A DNA stretch of 64,000 nucleotides from Syngnathus acus. Its lineage: Eukaryota > Chordata > Actinopteri > Syngnathiformes > Syngnathidae. The notes beneath the pieces are model-generated. The model made no database searches, was not told the DNA's origin, and saw only the letters and a program-made list of their open reading frames with translations. Positions 18,581-28,025 of the stretch are shown in pieces (the stretch's first letter is position 1; every line of letters starts with the position of its first letter). The position numbers were made by a program, and so were the translations under genes. The stretch is taken from positions 235,501 through 299,500 of the forward strand of contig NC_051103.1 in the NCBI RefSeq assembly GCF_901709675.1, in the 5' to 3' direction.

Positions 18581-18919
18581 TTATTTGTTCATAAAACCAC
18601 TAATAACACTCCCCAGAACAGGTGCGAATGCCGCTAATAAAGGCAATATGAAACCACCTTTCTGAACTAACACAGCTCTTTTCTTCTTCAGAGTATTTTT
18701 CTTATTAGCCAGAAAGCGGATATTTTTCTTCTGCTTTTTTAGTTTTTTATAGAGTTTTGATTTTAAGGGTAGATGTCCTTTTAAAAGATTCAGAGCAATC
18801 TCACACAATGCTCTCACTAAACTATTCGGACCTCTGCGAAGTAAATGCTTACGTTTGGCCGGTTTGGATGTAAACAAAGACTTGAGTAACGACGCATTTC
18901 TTTTTAAAAGCTTTGTCAT
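18581..18919 (-). CDS. Basic protein with hydrophobic C-terminus, 112 aa
   Basis: I start at the ATG at 18919 (MTKLLKRNASLLKSLF); the longer open frame overlaps the ATPase gene end and is less likely. The first 80 residues are strongly basic (KPAKRKHLLRRG, KKLKKQKK, NTLKKKRAVLV). The last ~25 form a hydrophobic tail beginning GGFILPLLAAFAPVLGS. This 'basic head plus GG-hydrophobic tail' protein recurs in animal Polintons and recalls small adenovirus core or membrane-active proteins. It probably goes into the virion, by analogy. It begins 5 bp after the ATPase stop. Confidence 0.7.
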   Translation of the reverse strand: MTKLLKRNASLLKSLFTSKPAKRKHLLRRGPNSLVRALCEIALNLLKGHLPLKSKLYKKLKKQKKNIRFLANKKNTLKKKRAVLVQKGGFILPLLAAFAPVLGSVISGFMNK

Positions 18920-18923
18920 CGTT

Positions 18924-19592
18924 TTATTGTTTGGGTATATAAACCACAGGCCACTGACTATGTAGTACACCTGTACGTAGTCTATATTGTTCTGGGCATG
19001 ACGGCGTCAGATCTATCAGTAAATACCCGTGCGGCTCTTTCGTTGCATCTTCGAAAGATTCCAAAAAAAACTTCCGGTTGCTGGGGCAGATCTGATTCGC
19101 TAAAACATTCACTTGCAATTTATCACGGGGGTTTTTGAACAGAATCAAATAATTACTGTTTAAACTAATAGTACGGCTGAATTTCCCTTGATGGAATACA
19201 TTCTGTGTTAGCATTATAACGCTTAAATTTTTATGATGTCTATATTGTGTGAATATGCGGACCACTTCCGGATTATCCGAAGCTTGGAAGATGATGTCGT
19301 CCAGAATCAGTAGGTGGTGCTGCTGCGGAGGGAACAGCTTCTCGTCATCAAAAGATTCAGGCAGCCCCTTGATGAAAACGATGTCTTTATTCATGTTTTT
19401 GAGCTCATCGTACATTGGTTGGTAGGCAGTATAAACCCAGACAATATTATCAGGTTTTTTTCTCATAACATGTTCAGGATTTTCTAAAACAGTTCTGACA
19501 AAGAATGTTTTACCACAACCTGACGGCCCTGCTATTATAGAGGAAAAAGGAAGTTCTAATCTAGGGTCAAATTCAATCTGGTTAAAAGCCAT
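18924..19592 (-). CDS. DNA-packaging ATPase (FtsK/HerA, A32-like)
   Basis: This 222-aa P-loop ATPase is expected to pump the linear genome into capsids. Walker A is GPSGCGKT (residues 22-29) and Walker B is LLILDDI with Asp98-Asp99. A sensor-like MLTQNVF follows at about residues 130-136. The start at 19592 (MAFNQIEFDPRLELPF) is preferred; a longer frame from 19628 overlaps the polymerase gene end. The length is typical of Polinton packaging ATPases. It sits immediately downstream of PolB in the same direction. Confidence 0.94.
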   Translation of the reverse strand: MAFNQIEFDPRLELPFSSIIAGPSGCGKTFFVRTVLENPEHVMRKKPDNIVWVYTAYQPMYDELKNMNKDIVFIKGLPESFDDEKLFPPQQHHLLILDDIIFQASDNPEVVRIFTQYRHHKNLSVIMLTQNVFHQGKFSRTISLNSNYLILFKNPRDKLQVNVLANQICPSNRKFFLESFEDATKEPHGYLLIDLTPSCPEQYRLRTGVLHSQWPVVYIPKQ

Positions 19593-19624
19593 TTTCCACA
19601 CACATCTGTATGTATGGAGGGAGA

Positions 19625-22600
19625 TCAATAACCAAATGGTTCAGTGCGACCTTGAACGAGCAATCTTCTTTTGTCGTAAACCACACGAAGCCTTTTGGAA
19701 AATGATGTGTTTCTGAGATGAAACCCCCTCTTATCGCGAACAATGCCATGTTGGGGTGCGTAAAGCACATCTGAGATTGCACCTGCTGTGTCGATGTACC
19801 CCTGAACCATGTCGAGCATGCTATCGAGATTGATACTCTGACCGCTTTCGTGAGTCTGCGTGATCCCTTTCACCTTCATGACTGTGAGGCCGGTCGCTCT
19901 TGTCCTGTAAGCGTATGTTTTAGGCCCTGCTGAGACAAATTCTGAAATGCTGTCATTCGAAAGCTCATCTGTCAAATCGCCCAGATAATCCCCTAGCGGG
20001 AGGGCACTTTCGCCAGGTTTCACCGTGTACACGAGACTGTCTGTGTCTGTGTAAAGAACGCGCGTCTGTAAAATTTCTAAATAGCTGTACATTTTTAGAC
20101 GTGCATACGCGGTTGTGAAACAAGCAGCTGCCACGTTTGATGTTTTTGAGGCGGGTATCTCATTGTTTATGTTGAAACAATACTGTACAATCGAAAGCTT
20201 TTCGCTGATAAAGTGGAAGAATTTCACATCGTACAGACCCGAAAACAGAAGTTCAAAAAATTCCTCAGATTTTGTCACAATCTTTGTGTTTGTCATGTTC
20301 TCACGCTGGGCTAGTTTTCCCCACAGGTTATTTAAACAGAGTTTTGAAACTTGCCGTTTTCCAGGGTTTACAGCGATTTTAGAAGGGTCTAGTTGGATAC
20401 CCTGATGAATCGCGTAGCTCTGTATGTAATTTTCTCTATCAGCCTGATTGACCGCATGCGCTGGGTAGCCTGAAGATTCTTGTTTACCTTTCAGAAATGC
20501 TCGCATGTAATCACGGAAAATTGTGTCGCTCGCTCTTGTGTAATGCCATACTTCTGTAATATCTGCAACAGTGTAGCCAAGATCAAGTGCCTTAACGAAT
20601 TCAGGGGTTGTCCAAACACCTGTTAACGATCTTTGCTCATCATTATGTGTACAGGCTGTCTGTTGATTGTTATGCTCGGCGCAAGTACGACAGAGCGTGA
20701 AGACGAGTTTACCTTTAGCTGTTTTGAAAGGTAAAACAGGAAAATACAAACCACGAGGCGGATTGACGGTAGCGCTTATGAAGCCGAAATACAGTCTTGG
20801 GTCTTTAAAATCATTGTGGATAATCGTCGGATGACCAATAGGGTAGATACCTGTACTGTTAATGAAAGGATATAATGATGTGACATCAACGTACAACACC
20901 CTCTCATCAGCTTCGGCCGTGTATCTTAAAACAAATGTGTTTGTTCGACCTCCGAAAAGAGCCTGCCTCGGCTTGAGCGGTGTAGGGAATTTGGTTTTTT
21001 TCAGGAATTCCTTAACCTCTATGTTCAATTTTTTCATTTGCAACCATTCGTGCTCCCATATAATTACAAGGTGCACATCTTGTTTCAGCTGTAGTTCCTG
21101 AATTTTCTTTTGGGTGGTGTCAAACCTCTCCTGAAAGGGCCGTTTTGTTGTCGGACATATATTCGAGAGTTTGTAGCATTCTGGGCAGCCGTGGTGATAG
21201 CAACCAAAATACTCAAAAACTATTTTCATGCCCCCGATTTCAGAATAGCCGTCTACTGTGTAGTTATCTATCTTAACTTCACCCCCGTTCAATGCGTGTC
21301 TAATGTAGATATTTTGACTATGCATGATCCATTGTATGTATTGAATAGAATCGTGTGAGAAAGCTTTGTACTGACGCATGTAGTTGTCTGAAGGCGTAAT
21401 GGCTAGTGTTTGAGGGGTTAGGAAGTTAGTGCGAAAAACTTTCATGCACGCCGAGGCTATTGTGATGGCATTGAAAGGGTCTGTTCCCGTGGCCTCAAAA
21501 TACTCGCTCCTGAATTTCTCACATCCTTGCATTAGCAAATCAACATCATTCTCACAGTAGGCTATCGCTTGTTTAGCAAAATCGAACACACTGTTAGCTT
21601 CTTTGTCGTACCATTCATCAAATTTAGCACGTTGAGAGGGTGACATTCGTTCAACATCGTAGTACGTAGGGTCAGGGTGGCATCCTACGTAGTTTAGATG
21701 TTCTAAAGAGCTGAATTTATGTGGGAAACAACCCTTTGATTTGTCTACAAGACCCAAGGCCTTAGGCAACGCACTTAGCGGCATCGTTAAGAATGACAAT
21801 GAGTCTATATAACGAGATTTTGTGTCTAAATCAACAAATGATAGAACCTTGCTCCCCTGCATCAGAATGTCAAGTTTGATACCTAATTCAAGCATTCTCT
21901 TTATCAAGATGTATGAATCAAAGCCTCTCGCGTTATGTGCAACAAATGTCGTGTGTTTAAACCGGGGGTTTCGAAAAAATGTGAGGAATTTGTCAACACA
22001 GTCTGTACCAAACCATTGTTTCGCTAGTCTATTTGATTTACAGCAGATAAGAAAGGGTTTGTGTAAACCATCTGCATCTACATAGGTTTCAAAATCATAG
22101 TAGACTACATTTTTGCAAGGTGGTTCAGGTTTGATGGGCTGCATGTAGCACATGTGTGGGTTCAGTAAGGCATCATCACCTTGGTTTAAGATCTCATCAC
22201 ACACGGCGCACCTTTTAACAGGACAGCGGTGTTTAACACCTGTACCATCAGCTTTCACATAATATTGGTGACCGCATTGCAAGCACTTTTTGTATGAGGC
22301 GCAGTTGCTCACACGATTCGTCGTTCGAAACTCTTTATGTTTGGCAAAGCACTCCTCATTACGACAGTTTTTGTTACAATCGGGGCAGATAACCTGTTTA
22401 AATCGGCGTTGTTTACAACGAGGATCGAGACAAATGTTACAATGCCCCTCACAGTAGTGGAATCGCCAATTTTCATGACCTTTGTAGCAGTGTCTGCAGA
22501 AATATGCATGCCCTACGAACGCTTCTATCGCTTTCACGCCATAATAATGATTCTCGAGGTGTAAGACAAATAAATTGTCTTCGTCTGTTTTAGGGTAGTG

Positions 22601-23872
22601 TGTGTCGAAGAAGGTCATGGGCCGGCTGTCTTCTTTTCGGTACATTACAGTTATTTTCCGTCTGAGAACTTTTTCAAATTTATGCACGTCCCCCAGACTC
22701 ACAGGTGTTTGACAATCCAAACCCACACTCTCATGTAAAAGTCGTGCTTGTCTTACGGCCTGTTTTGATGTTAGCGTGTCGTTTAGCAGATAGGTTAGTG
22801 AGAGAGCAAAGCATAGGCGGTTATCCTTATTCCTAGGTATGTGCAAGTGTCGTTTTTTCCGCTTCAAAATTTCTTTGTTGGTACTGTTCACCAGTCGACG
22901 ACGCATTCCGCCACGTAATGGGGTGACTATTTGGACAATAAGCTCTAAATTCTCATCAGCCAGAAGCTCTACATTTGATTGAGCTAGACGTTCAAGCAAA
23001 GCCGTTACATTATCTCTGACATTGTTTATGTCGCTCTTTTGTTGGTAAACGTGGGCCCTATCATTTCCAGCCACTATCTCAATTTGAATTACGTCACCTG
23101 GCTGTGTTCGCACGTCAACCTCTCGCAAGACGTCATCTATTTTTTCTTCAATCTGGAGGTAAAAGGTTGCAAAATCATTGCTGTTTGTTTGTGATGGTAT
23201 ATTTAATTGTCGCCTTACTTCAACATTGTTGAAATGCGGTCTATTAACTACAACAGCACCGCCACGCTGATCAGTTATTACAGAACTGTTGTTAGATTGG
23301 CGGGGTATGTCTTGAAACGCTGGTGCGCTGTCATCAATAACATCTATCTCGTGATCGATTATAACCGAGCAGTTAGGTTGAAATGGCGGTGGCATGTTAC
23401 CAGTTATTACAGAAGCATTGTCATGATGGTGTTGCAATACAGTCGTTGGGTCAATCAGAGGCTGCGTATTTAGATTTTGGATCATGTTTAGCAGTTGAGC
23501 CGGAATATCAGGACTGCTACGCCCGCTGCTACCGTTAGCTTGGTTATTTAATTCTGCTATCATGTTTAGCAATTGTGACGGAATCAGTGTAGGACTCTGT
23601 CTACCGTCATTCTGACTTTGACTGTTTAGCTCGTTTACGACAACTTGTAAGTGGGCCTGAATATCAGGACTGTCTGTGTCTCTCCCCTCTAACATGGCAT
23701 TGTTCACAATGTTGATCAGATCTGATATTTGGTTTGTAGAAGCACTGGTTGACGGCAAGTCTAGCTCAGGTGTATCACTTCTTTGGTCTGTTTCACAAGG
23801 TAACTGTAAATCTAATTCGCCGATGTTTGTTAAGAAATCCGACTCTGCTGACGTAAGATTAGCGTGCTCCAT
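19625..23872 (-). CDS. Protein-primed DNA polymerase B
   Basis: This family B polymerase of 1415 aa (from the ATG at 23872, MEHANLTSAESDF) has an N-terminal extension. Exonuclease motifs: YYDFETYVD (ExoI, about residue 591), AHNARGFDS (ExoII, about 647) and YCENDVD (ExoIII, about 774). Polymerase motifs: DVTSLYPF (A, about 997), LCLNNLWGKL (B, about 1181) and YTDTDSL (C, about 1276). Together they predict a proofreading replicative enzyme. Residues about 455-560 are a Cys/His-rich zinc-binding region. The first ~150 residues hold three diverged copies of an 'IPxQLLNMIxxLNxQ' module. The stop overlaps the region of the ATPase start. The gene begins 66 bp after the stop of the spliced gene without an intervening poly(A) signal. 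Confidence 0.95.
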   Translation of the reverse strand: MEHANLTSAESDFLTNIGELDLQLPCETDQRSDTPELDLPSTSASTNQISDLINIVNNAMLEGRDTDSPDIQAHLQVVVNELNSQSQNDGRQSPTLIPSQLLNMIAELNNQANGSSGRSSPDIPAQLLNMIQNLNTQPLIDPTTVLQHHHDNASVITGNMPPPFQPNCSVIIDHEIDVIDDSAPAFQDIPRQSNNSSVITDQRGGAVVVNRPHFNNVEVRRQLNIPSQTNSNDFATFYLQIEEKIDDVLREVDVRTQPGDVIQIEIVAGNDRAHVYQQKSDINNVRDNVTALLERLAQSNVELLADENLELIVQIVTPLRGGMRRRLVNSTNKEILKRKKRHLHIPRNKDNRLCFALSLTYLLNDTLTSKQAVRQARLLHESVGLDCQTPVSLGDVHKFEKVLRRKITVMYRKEDSRPMTFFDTHYPKTDEDNLFVLHLENHYYGVKAIEAFVGHAYFCRHCYKGHENWRFHYCEGHCNICLDPRCKQRRFKQVICPDCNKNCRNEECFAKHKEFRTTNRVSNCASYKKCLQCGHQYYVKADGTGVKHRCPVKRCAVCDEILNQGDDALLNPHMCYMQPIKPEPPCKNVVYYDFETYVDADGLHKPFLICCKSNRLAKQWFGTDCVDKFLTFFRNPRFKHTTFVAHNARGFDSYILIKRMLELGIKLDILMQGSKVLSFVDLDTKSRYIDSLSFLTMPLSALPKALGLVDKSKGCFPHKFSSLEHLNYVGCHPDPTYYDVERMSPSQRAKFDEWYDKEANSVFDFAKQAIAYCENDVDLLMQGCEKFRSEYFEATGTDPFNAITIASACMKVFRTNFLTPQTLAITPSDNYMRQYKAFSHDSIQYIQWIMHSQNIYIRHALNGGEVKIDNYTVDGYSEIGGMKIVFEYFGCYHHGCPECYKLSNICPTTKRPFQERFDTTQKKIQELQLKQDVHLVIIWEHEWLQMKKLNIEVKEFLKKTKFPTPLKPRQALFGGRTNTFVLRYTAEADERVLYVDVTSLYPFINSTGIYPIGHPTIIHNDFKDPRLYFGFISATVNPPRGLYFPVLPFKTAKGKLVFTLCRTCAEHNNQQTACTHNDEQRSLTGVWTTPEFVKALDLGYTVADITEVWHYTRASDTIFRDYMRAFLKGKQESSGYPAHAVNQADRENYIQSYAIHQGIQLDPSKIAVNPGKRQVSKLCLNNLWGKLAQRENMTNTKIVTKSEEFFELLFSGLYDVKFFHFISEKLSIVQYCFNINNEIPASKTSNVAAACFTTAYARLKMYSYLEILQTRVLYTDTDSLVYTVKPGESALPLGDYLGDLTDELSNDSISEFVSAGPKTYAYRTRATGLTVMKVKGITQTHESGQSINLDSMLDMVQGYIDTAGAISDVLYAPQHGIVRDKRGFHLRNTSFSKRLRVVYDKRRLLVQGRTEPFGY

Positions 23873-23937
23873 TGTATTTCTTTTTATGAAAATCACAATA
23901 GAAACAACACAGTGTAGTAAAAAAAAAAAAATCGGAC

Positions 23938-24915
23938 CTATCTTGATTCAGCCAAATCTGTCAGAATACGTATTATCTTAAAACATTCTTGTAACCGATT
24001 CTTGTAAATACAATTACCACTACACTTTATAGGGCGTCTTGTCTTGTGGTGATGATTCTCGCTTGTCGATTCAGACCTCTTGCTGTTTGAGTGATGTGTC
24101 TTGTAGAAGGTTGCACGTCTGCTTTTCCTCGTTCTTCGAAACCGTCCGGTGTCACTACGCTTAACTGGAAGTAGATATAAAAAAAACAGTTAAATCGTTA
24201 TAATACCATCAAAAAAAACATTCAAATGATAACATAGAAAAGATTACCTCTGACTTTGTTTATCGACTCTTGAGGAAGTTTAGCATCCTCGTAGACAGAT
24301 AAAACCTCCGCTAATTCGTTGTCTGTGGATGCCCCCTCTTCCGTCTCTATGCTCTTGACAACCTCCTGTCGGCCGGAGGGGGGTATGATTTGGGTGCTAT
24401 CACGTGACTCTGATGACCCTGCCGTCTCTATGCTCTTGACAACCCCCTGTCGGCCGGAGGGGGGTATGATTTGGGTGCTATCACGTGACTCTGATGACCC
24501 TGCCGTCTTTTGTGCCTCAAAATGGCGTCCAGAGCTTTCCTTTAGAGTCGGGGCTTCAAAACCAGTTTGTATCAACGGGTCTTTTTGTCTAGTGGCCGCG
24601 GCCACGAGATCTGTTACATACATAAAAAATAAATCACCAACTAATAGCATTTATATTAACTAGCGTAAGTGAACGGTTGCCTTACCGTAGTCTGATTGCG
24701 TCAAATAAACACCACTGTAGTCGTCATCGAATACGGCATGTACGTCAGCAAATACAGTTATATCTGCATGATATTACATACACATTACATCATGTTTTAT
24801 ATGATAATCTTAATGTATTATTATATCAGTATAAATAGTAGCATGACTTACCTTTAACCATCTCGGAATCATTGACGCTCTCCAACTTTTTGTGCACTCT
24901 CTGATCAGAGCTCAT
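23938..24915 (-). CDS. Four-exon spliced gene at the right end, 243 aa, unrecognised
   Basis: Predicted exons on the minus strand are 24915-24852 (start codon inside the inverted repeat), 24763-24686, 24610-24248 and 24164-23938. Donors are AG|GTAAGT, CG|GTAAGG and AG|GTAATC. Acceptors end TGCAG, AACAG and TTCCAG, the last with a strong pyrimidine tract. All three introns are phase 1 and the frame stays open to a TAG. Encoded features in order: a short charged N-terminus, an acidic segment (FDDDYSG), a 27-residue tandem duplication with STQIIPPSGRQ (81-bp DNA repeat at 24343-24504), an acidic helix-like segment, and a basic, His/Arg/Ser-rich C-terminus. I recognise no family. A TATA module lies ~33 bp upstream of the start. 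A nuclear, possibly DNA-binding role is only a guess. Confidence 0.7.
24744..24864 (-). repeat. Right inner segment, also present near the left end
   Basis: It covers intron 1 with its donor and the start of exon 2 of the spliced gene. It is repeated in the same orientation at 9327-9474. Confidence 0.85.
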
Positions 24916-25279
24916 GTGCTGGCGTGTCTTCCCAAATAACCCCACCTTAAATATACCAGCAGTAGGCCCACCCCTCACCCCTTAAAAACACACCTGTACA
25001 TGCCCCCCCTCACCGTAACACCAAGATAGCGCCCCCTAGCGGTATCATGGTGACACTGCACCCACCCTACAACATTTACAAAACAATAGACATACACCTG
25101 CATCTTTACATAACAACGAAGACACCTGCATCTTTACATAACAACGAAGACACCTGCAACATTTACATAACAACGAAAACACCTGCAACGCCCCCTAGCG
25201 GTATCATGGGGGTAGTGCATCCACCTGCCTCATTTGCATAACAATAACATCAAAGGTTAAGTGCATTGTTTAACTCTCT
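24872..25279 (-). repeat. Right terminal inverted repeat of the Polinton
   Basis: This 408-bp arm, read on the minus strand, matches 8901-9308 base for base as far as I can compare. It ends CTCTCT next to the CACTCT duplication at 25280-25285. Confidence 0.95.
24940..24964 (-). promoter_or_regulatory. Promoter module, right TIR copy
   Basis: The reverse complement contains CTGCTGGTATATTTAAGG. The TATA-like core (24955-24948) is about 33 bp from the start codon at 24915, which predicts a very short leader for the spliced gene. Confidence 0.7.
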
Positions 25280-25285
25280 CACTCT
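25280..25285. repeat. Polinton target-site duplication, right
   Basis: CACTCT follows the terminal CT of the element and matches 8895-8900. Confidence 0.95.
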
Positions 25286-25619
25286 AATTCATTAAATCCA
25301 TCGATCGTCCTTTGTCAACAATGTGTGCGCGCCGCTGACGGCGCTTGCACTTCAAAATATTCCACAGGCCCATATAACGATATATAAATTAGAAATCAAA
25401 TAACTATTATAGAAGCAATAATATTGTCAAACCATCTGTGCACTCTAAATCATTAAATCCATCGATTAAATTCCTCGTCCTTTGTCAACAACGCCGCGCG
25501 TGAGCCCTGACGTCAGCCTCGTCGTTATTCCACAGATCTAGTATATAACTATATTGTAGTGTTAACAAAGTACAAGGAAAGACGTGGGTTTGGTAAACGG
25601 CTCTTTATTTAACAAAACA

Positions 25620-25940
25620 AACTTCCAGGCGTGTGGCGGCGTGGACTTTCAGCCACGGAAGTGGAAGAGAGATCCATAGAATAGGTCCGGGCGTGCGTAA
25701 AAGCCATGACCGAGCCCCACCCACCGTCCCCGGACAGCCACCCGGCCGAGCGCCGGCCCTCGACTTCCATCCACGGAGGTGAAAGAGAGCTCCCGAGAGT
25801 AGGACCGGGCGTGCGTAAAAGCCATGTCCGAGCCCCATCCACCGTCCCTGGACAGCCACCCGGCCGAGCGCTGGCCCCCGACTTTGATCCACGGAGGTGA
25901 AAGAGAGCTCCTTAGAGTAGGACCGGGCGTGGGTAAAAGC
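25620..25940. repeat. GC-rich minisatellite inside repeat copy A
   Basis: Three units of about 117 bp centre on CCGGACAGCCACCCGGCCGAG (25731, 25849 region) and TCCACGGAGGTGAAAGAGAG. The long ORFs in this stretch follow the repeat and are not genes. Confidence 0.8.
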
Positions 25941-26318
25941 CATAATAGTTTTTCAAACCTTCTGTGTCACTCCAAATCCTTAAATCCTTCAAACTCTTCG
26001 TCCGCCGTGTCACTTAGAAACAAAGCCGCTAATGATGCCGGTAGTACGTGGGGCCCTTCGTCATCTTCGTCATCCCGTGATCAATCTTTGTCCTTTATGT
26101 AAACAACCGCCGCGCCACGCCGCGTCGCGCTGCTGACGTCACTTGAAATTCAAATTACAGTATTCCCTTGCTACATCGCGGTTCGTTTATCGTGGTTTCA
26201 CTTTTTTTTTGGGGGGGAACATTTTTGAAAAAAAACATATATAAGTCGCTCCTTATTATAAGTCGCCCCCCCACCCAAACTATGAAAAAAAACGCGACTT
26301 ATAGTCCGAAAATCACGA

Positions 26319-28025
26319 TAAATTCCTTAAAAATCAGACGATGTGATTTTCCAGATTTTTTTTTTGTCTCTCATAGTTGAAGCGTACCTATGATGAAAAT
26401 TACAGGCATCTCTCATCTTGTAAATGGGAGACTCAATACTTTTTTGCCCCACTGTATAACAAACGTTTCAGTGATGTCCCCCGGGTTAGTGATGTTGCAT
26501 TGTTTGGCAAGGACAGACCACTCTTCTAATTTACCTGCAATGTATCCATGCCCTCTAGTGGCCAACAGGAAACACCACATGATAGAAATTTTAATACAAT
26601 GGTGATTAAATTTCGAATTAAAACATATCGTCCCTTCTTTGTGGATTTACACCTATTGCGGGTGGTCTTAGAACCAGTTATCCGTGACGAACAAGGGATT
26701 ACTGCACAGGGATCCCTTGCCACTTTGCGCTTCACCAATTGTGGATTCGATATTTCACAGGTTTTTAATTGACGGGAGAACGGCGTTTAAATACACGCTG
26801 ATAGCGCAGGGTGTGCAATTTGCATCACTGCGGGCAAGCGCGGGAAGCGCAGCCGCCGGCCACGGACAAATGAGGCAGGACAACCATGTGCAACACGGAC
26901 TCTTTATTTAGAGAATGGGAAAAGGGAGGCTGGAATGCCAGCAAAGTATGTTCACGAGGCGGCAGACAAGCTGGTCAGCGAGCTTGCGTCGTGGTGGTAG
27001 AGAGGCAAAGCAAGCTTGTGGTCGAAGACAGGCAGAAGGTGTACGCGTGTCAAAGCAGACAAACTGGCCAGGCGTACAGTGCTACACAGCGGATAAGAGC
27101 AGGGACGGGTGGCAGGGCTGCATGTGTCAAGGCATATGAATCAGCCAGGAATCAGGTGGGAGGCGTACCCGTGTCAAAGCAGACAAACCGGCCAGACGTA
27201 CTGTGCTACCTGAAGAATAAGAGCAGGCGTGCGTGTGTGTGTCAAGGCAGATGAACCAGCCAGGCCTACACAGTGGCTCCGGCAAACGGGAATCAAGTGG
27301 CAGGCGTAAGTGTGTCAAGGCAGACGGACCGGTGCGCACTGCTTGGCGCACCGCGTCTATATATACATGCCCTAATCAGCGAGTAACACAGGACAGGTGG
27401 CGGCGATCAGTGCTGATTAGTACACACAGTTAGGTGTGCAGTCTAGCGCAAAGAGCCCGATAGACAGCCAGCATGTGAAGACCGGAGCAGAGACGTGACA
27501 AAGCTCCGCACGAAGGAAAAATGTACTTGCCCGGTGCAGAAGGAGTCGGGACAGCAGCAATGAGTGCCAATCGCGCAGGGCGTGCCTCTGAGCAATGTGC
27601 GTCACTGCGGACGTCACTGAGAACAAGGGCATGAGACCGGAGGCCGGCCATGCGTGAGGGAACAGCACCAACTGGTGCAGAAGGAATTTGGGACACGTGA
27701 CAATGTTACGTGTTTTTACTTTTATTTACTGTTAAGGTAGAATACATGCACAGAACAGTGTGGGGATGGTTATTAAGGGAATGGGAAAGGTTTATATAGC
27801 GTAAAGGTATTGGGGAGGGTTTACAAAGCCTTAATATTGTGCATAGGACCACAGTGCAACAGGAGATTCATGCGCAACAGTGACTCACTTTGGTTTTGCG
27901 ATTCATGATCTTTCCTAGGTTAGTGTAGTGTGTTAATCCTGAAGGTGGACACTTAGCTTGACAAGGTAAACCACACTTCAAATTGACATGCAATACACAC
28001 ATGTCCTCTAGTGGCCAACAAGAAT
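26319..28025. repeat. Mixed repeats with a degenerate minisatellite; no gene recognised
   Basis: The phrases 'cttgctacatcgcggtt' (26165) and 'gaacaagggattactg' (26689) are ends of a common fish repeat also seen at 32482 and 37290. From 27040 to 27340 a degenerate tandem unit recurs, built on GTGTCAAxGCAGACxAAC (27046, 27170, 27238, 27312). No exon or domain is seen. Confidence 0.55.

Larger units (their letters stand above)
8901..25279. mobile_element. Complete Polinton/Maverick (adintovirus-like) element
   Basis: This is a 16,379-bp self-synthesising DNA transposon or endogenised virus. The support is: 408-bp terminal inverted repeats starting AGAGAGTTAAAC, the 6-bp CACTCT target duplication, a retrovirus-type integrase with chromodomain, protein-primed PolB, an A32/FtsK-like ATPase, an adenain-like protease, and double-jelly-roll-type major capsid and penton-like genes. 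Rightward genes occupy 10815-17771 and leftward genes 17869-24915. The large ORFs have no stops or frameshifts and the inverted repeats read identical by eye, which indicates a young copy. It lies in an intron of trdmt1, inside an older repeat. Confidence 0.96.
8594..26318. mobile_element. Non-autonomous TA-target repeat, copy A, split by the Polinton
   Basis: This copy has the left end CCGTAATTTTCGGACTATAA at 8594 and a right end ACTTATAGTCCGAAAATCAC up to 26318, flanked by TA. It is interrupted after CACTCT (8900) by the 16.4-kb Polinton and resumes at 25280. Without the Polinton it would be about 1.34 kb. It contains a GC-rich minisatellite of about 117-bp units (three units, about 25620-25940). 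Related copies are at 32738 (B) and 43914 (C). No transposase is seen; the TA target and end sequence suggest mobilisation by a Tc1/mariner-type enzyme. Confidence 0.8.

Noticed and set aside
25605-25943. 112-aa minus-strand ORF and its relatives at 33309 and 44453
   Set aside because: They follow the minisatellite of a non-autonomous repeat; similarity between copies reflects repeat ancestry.
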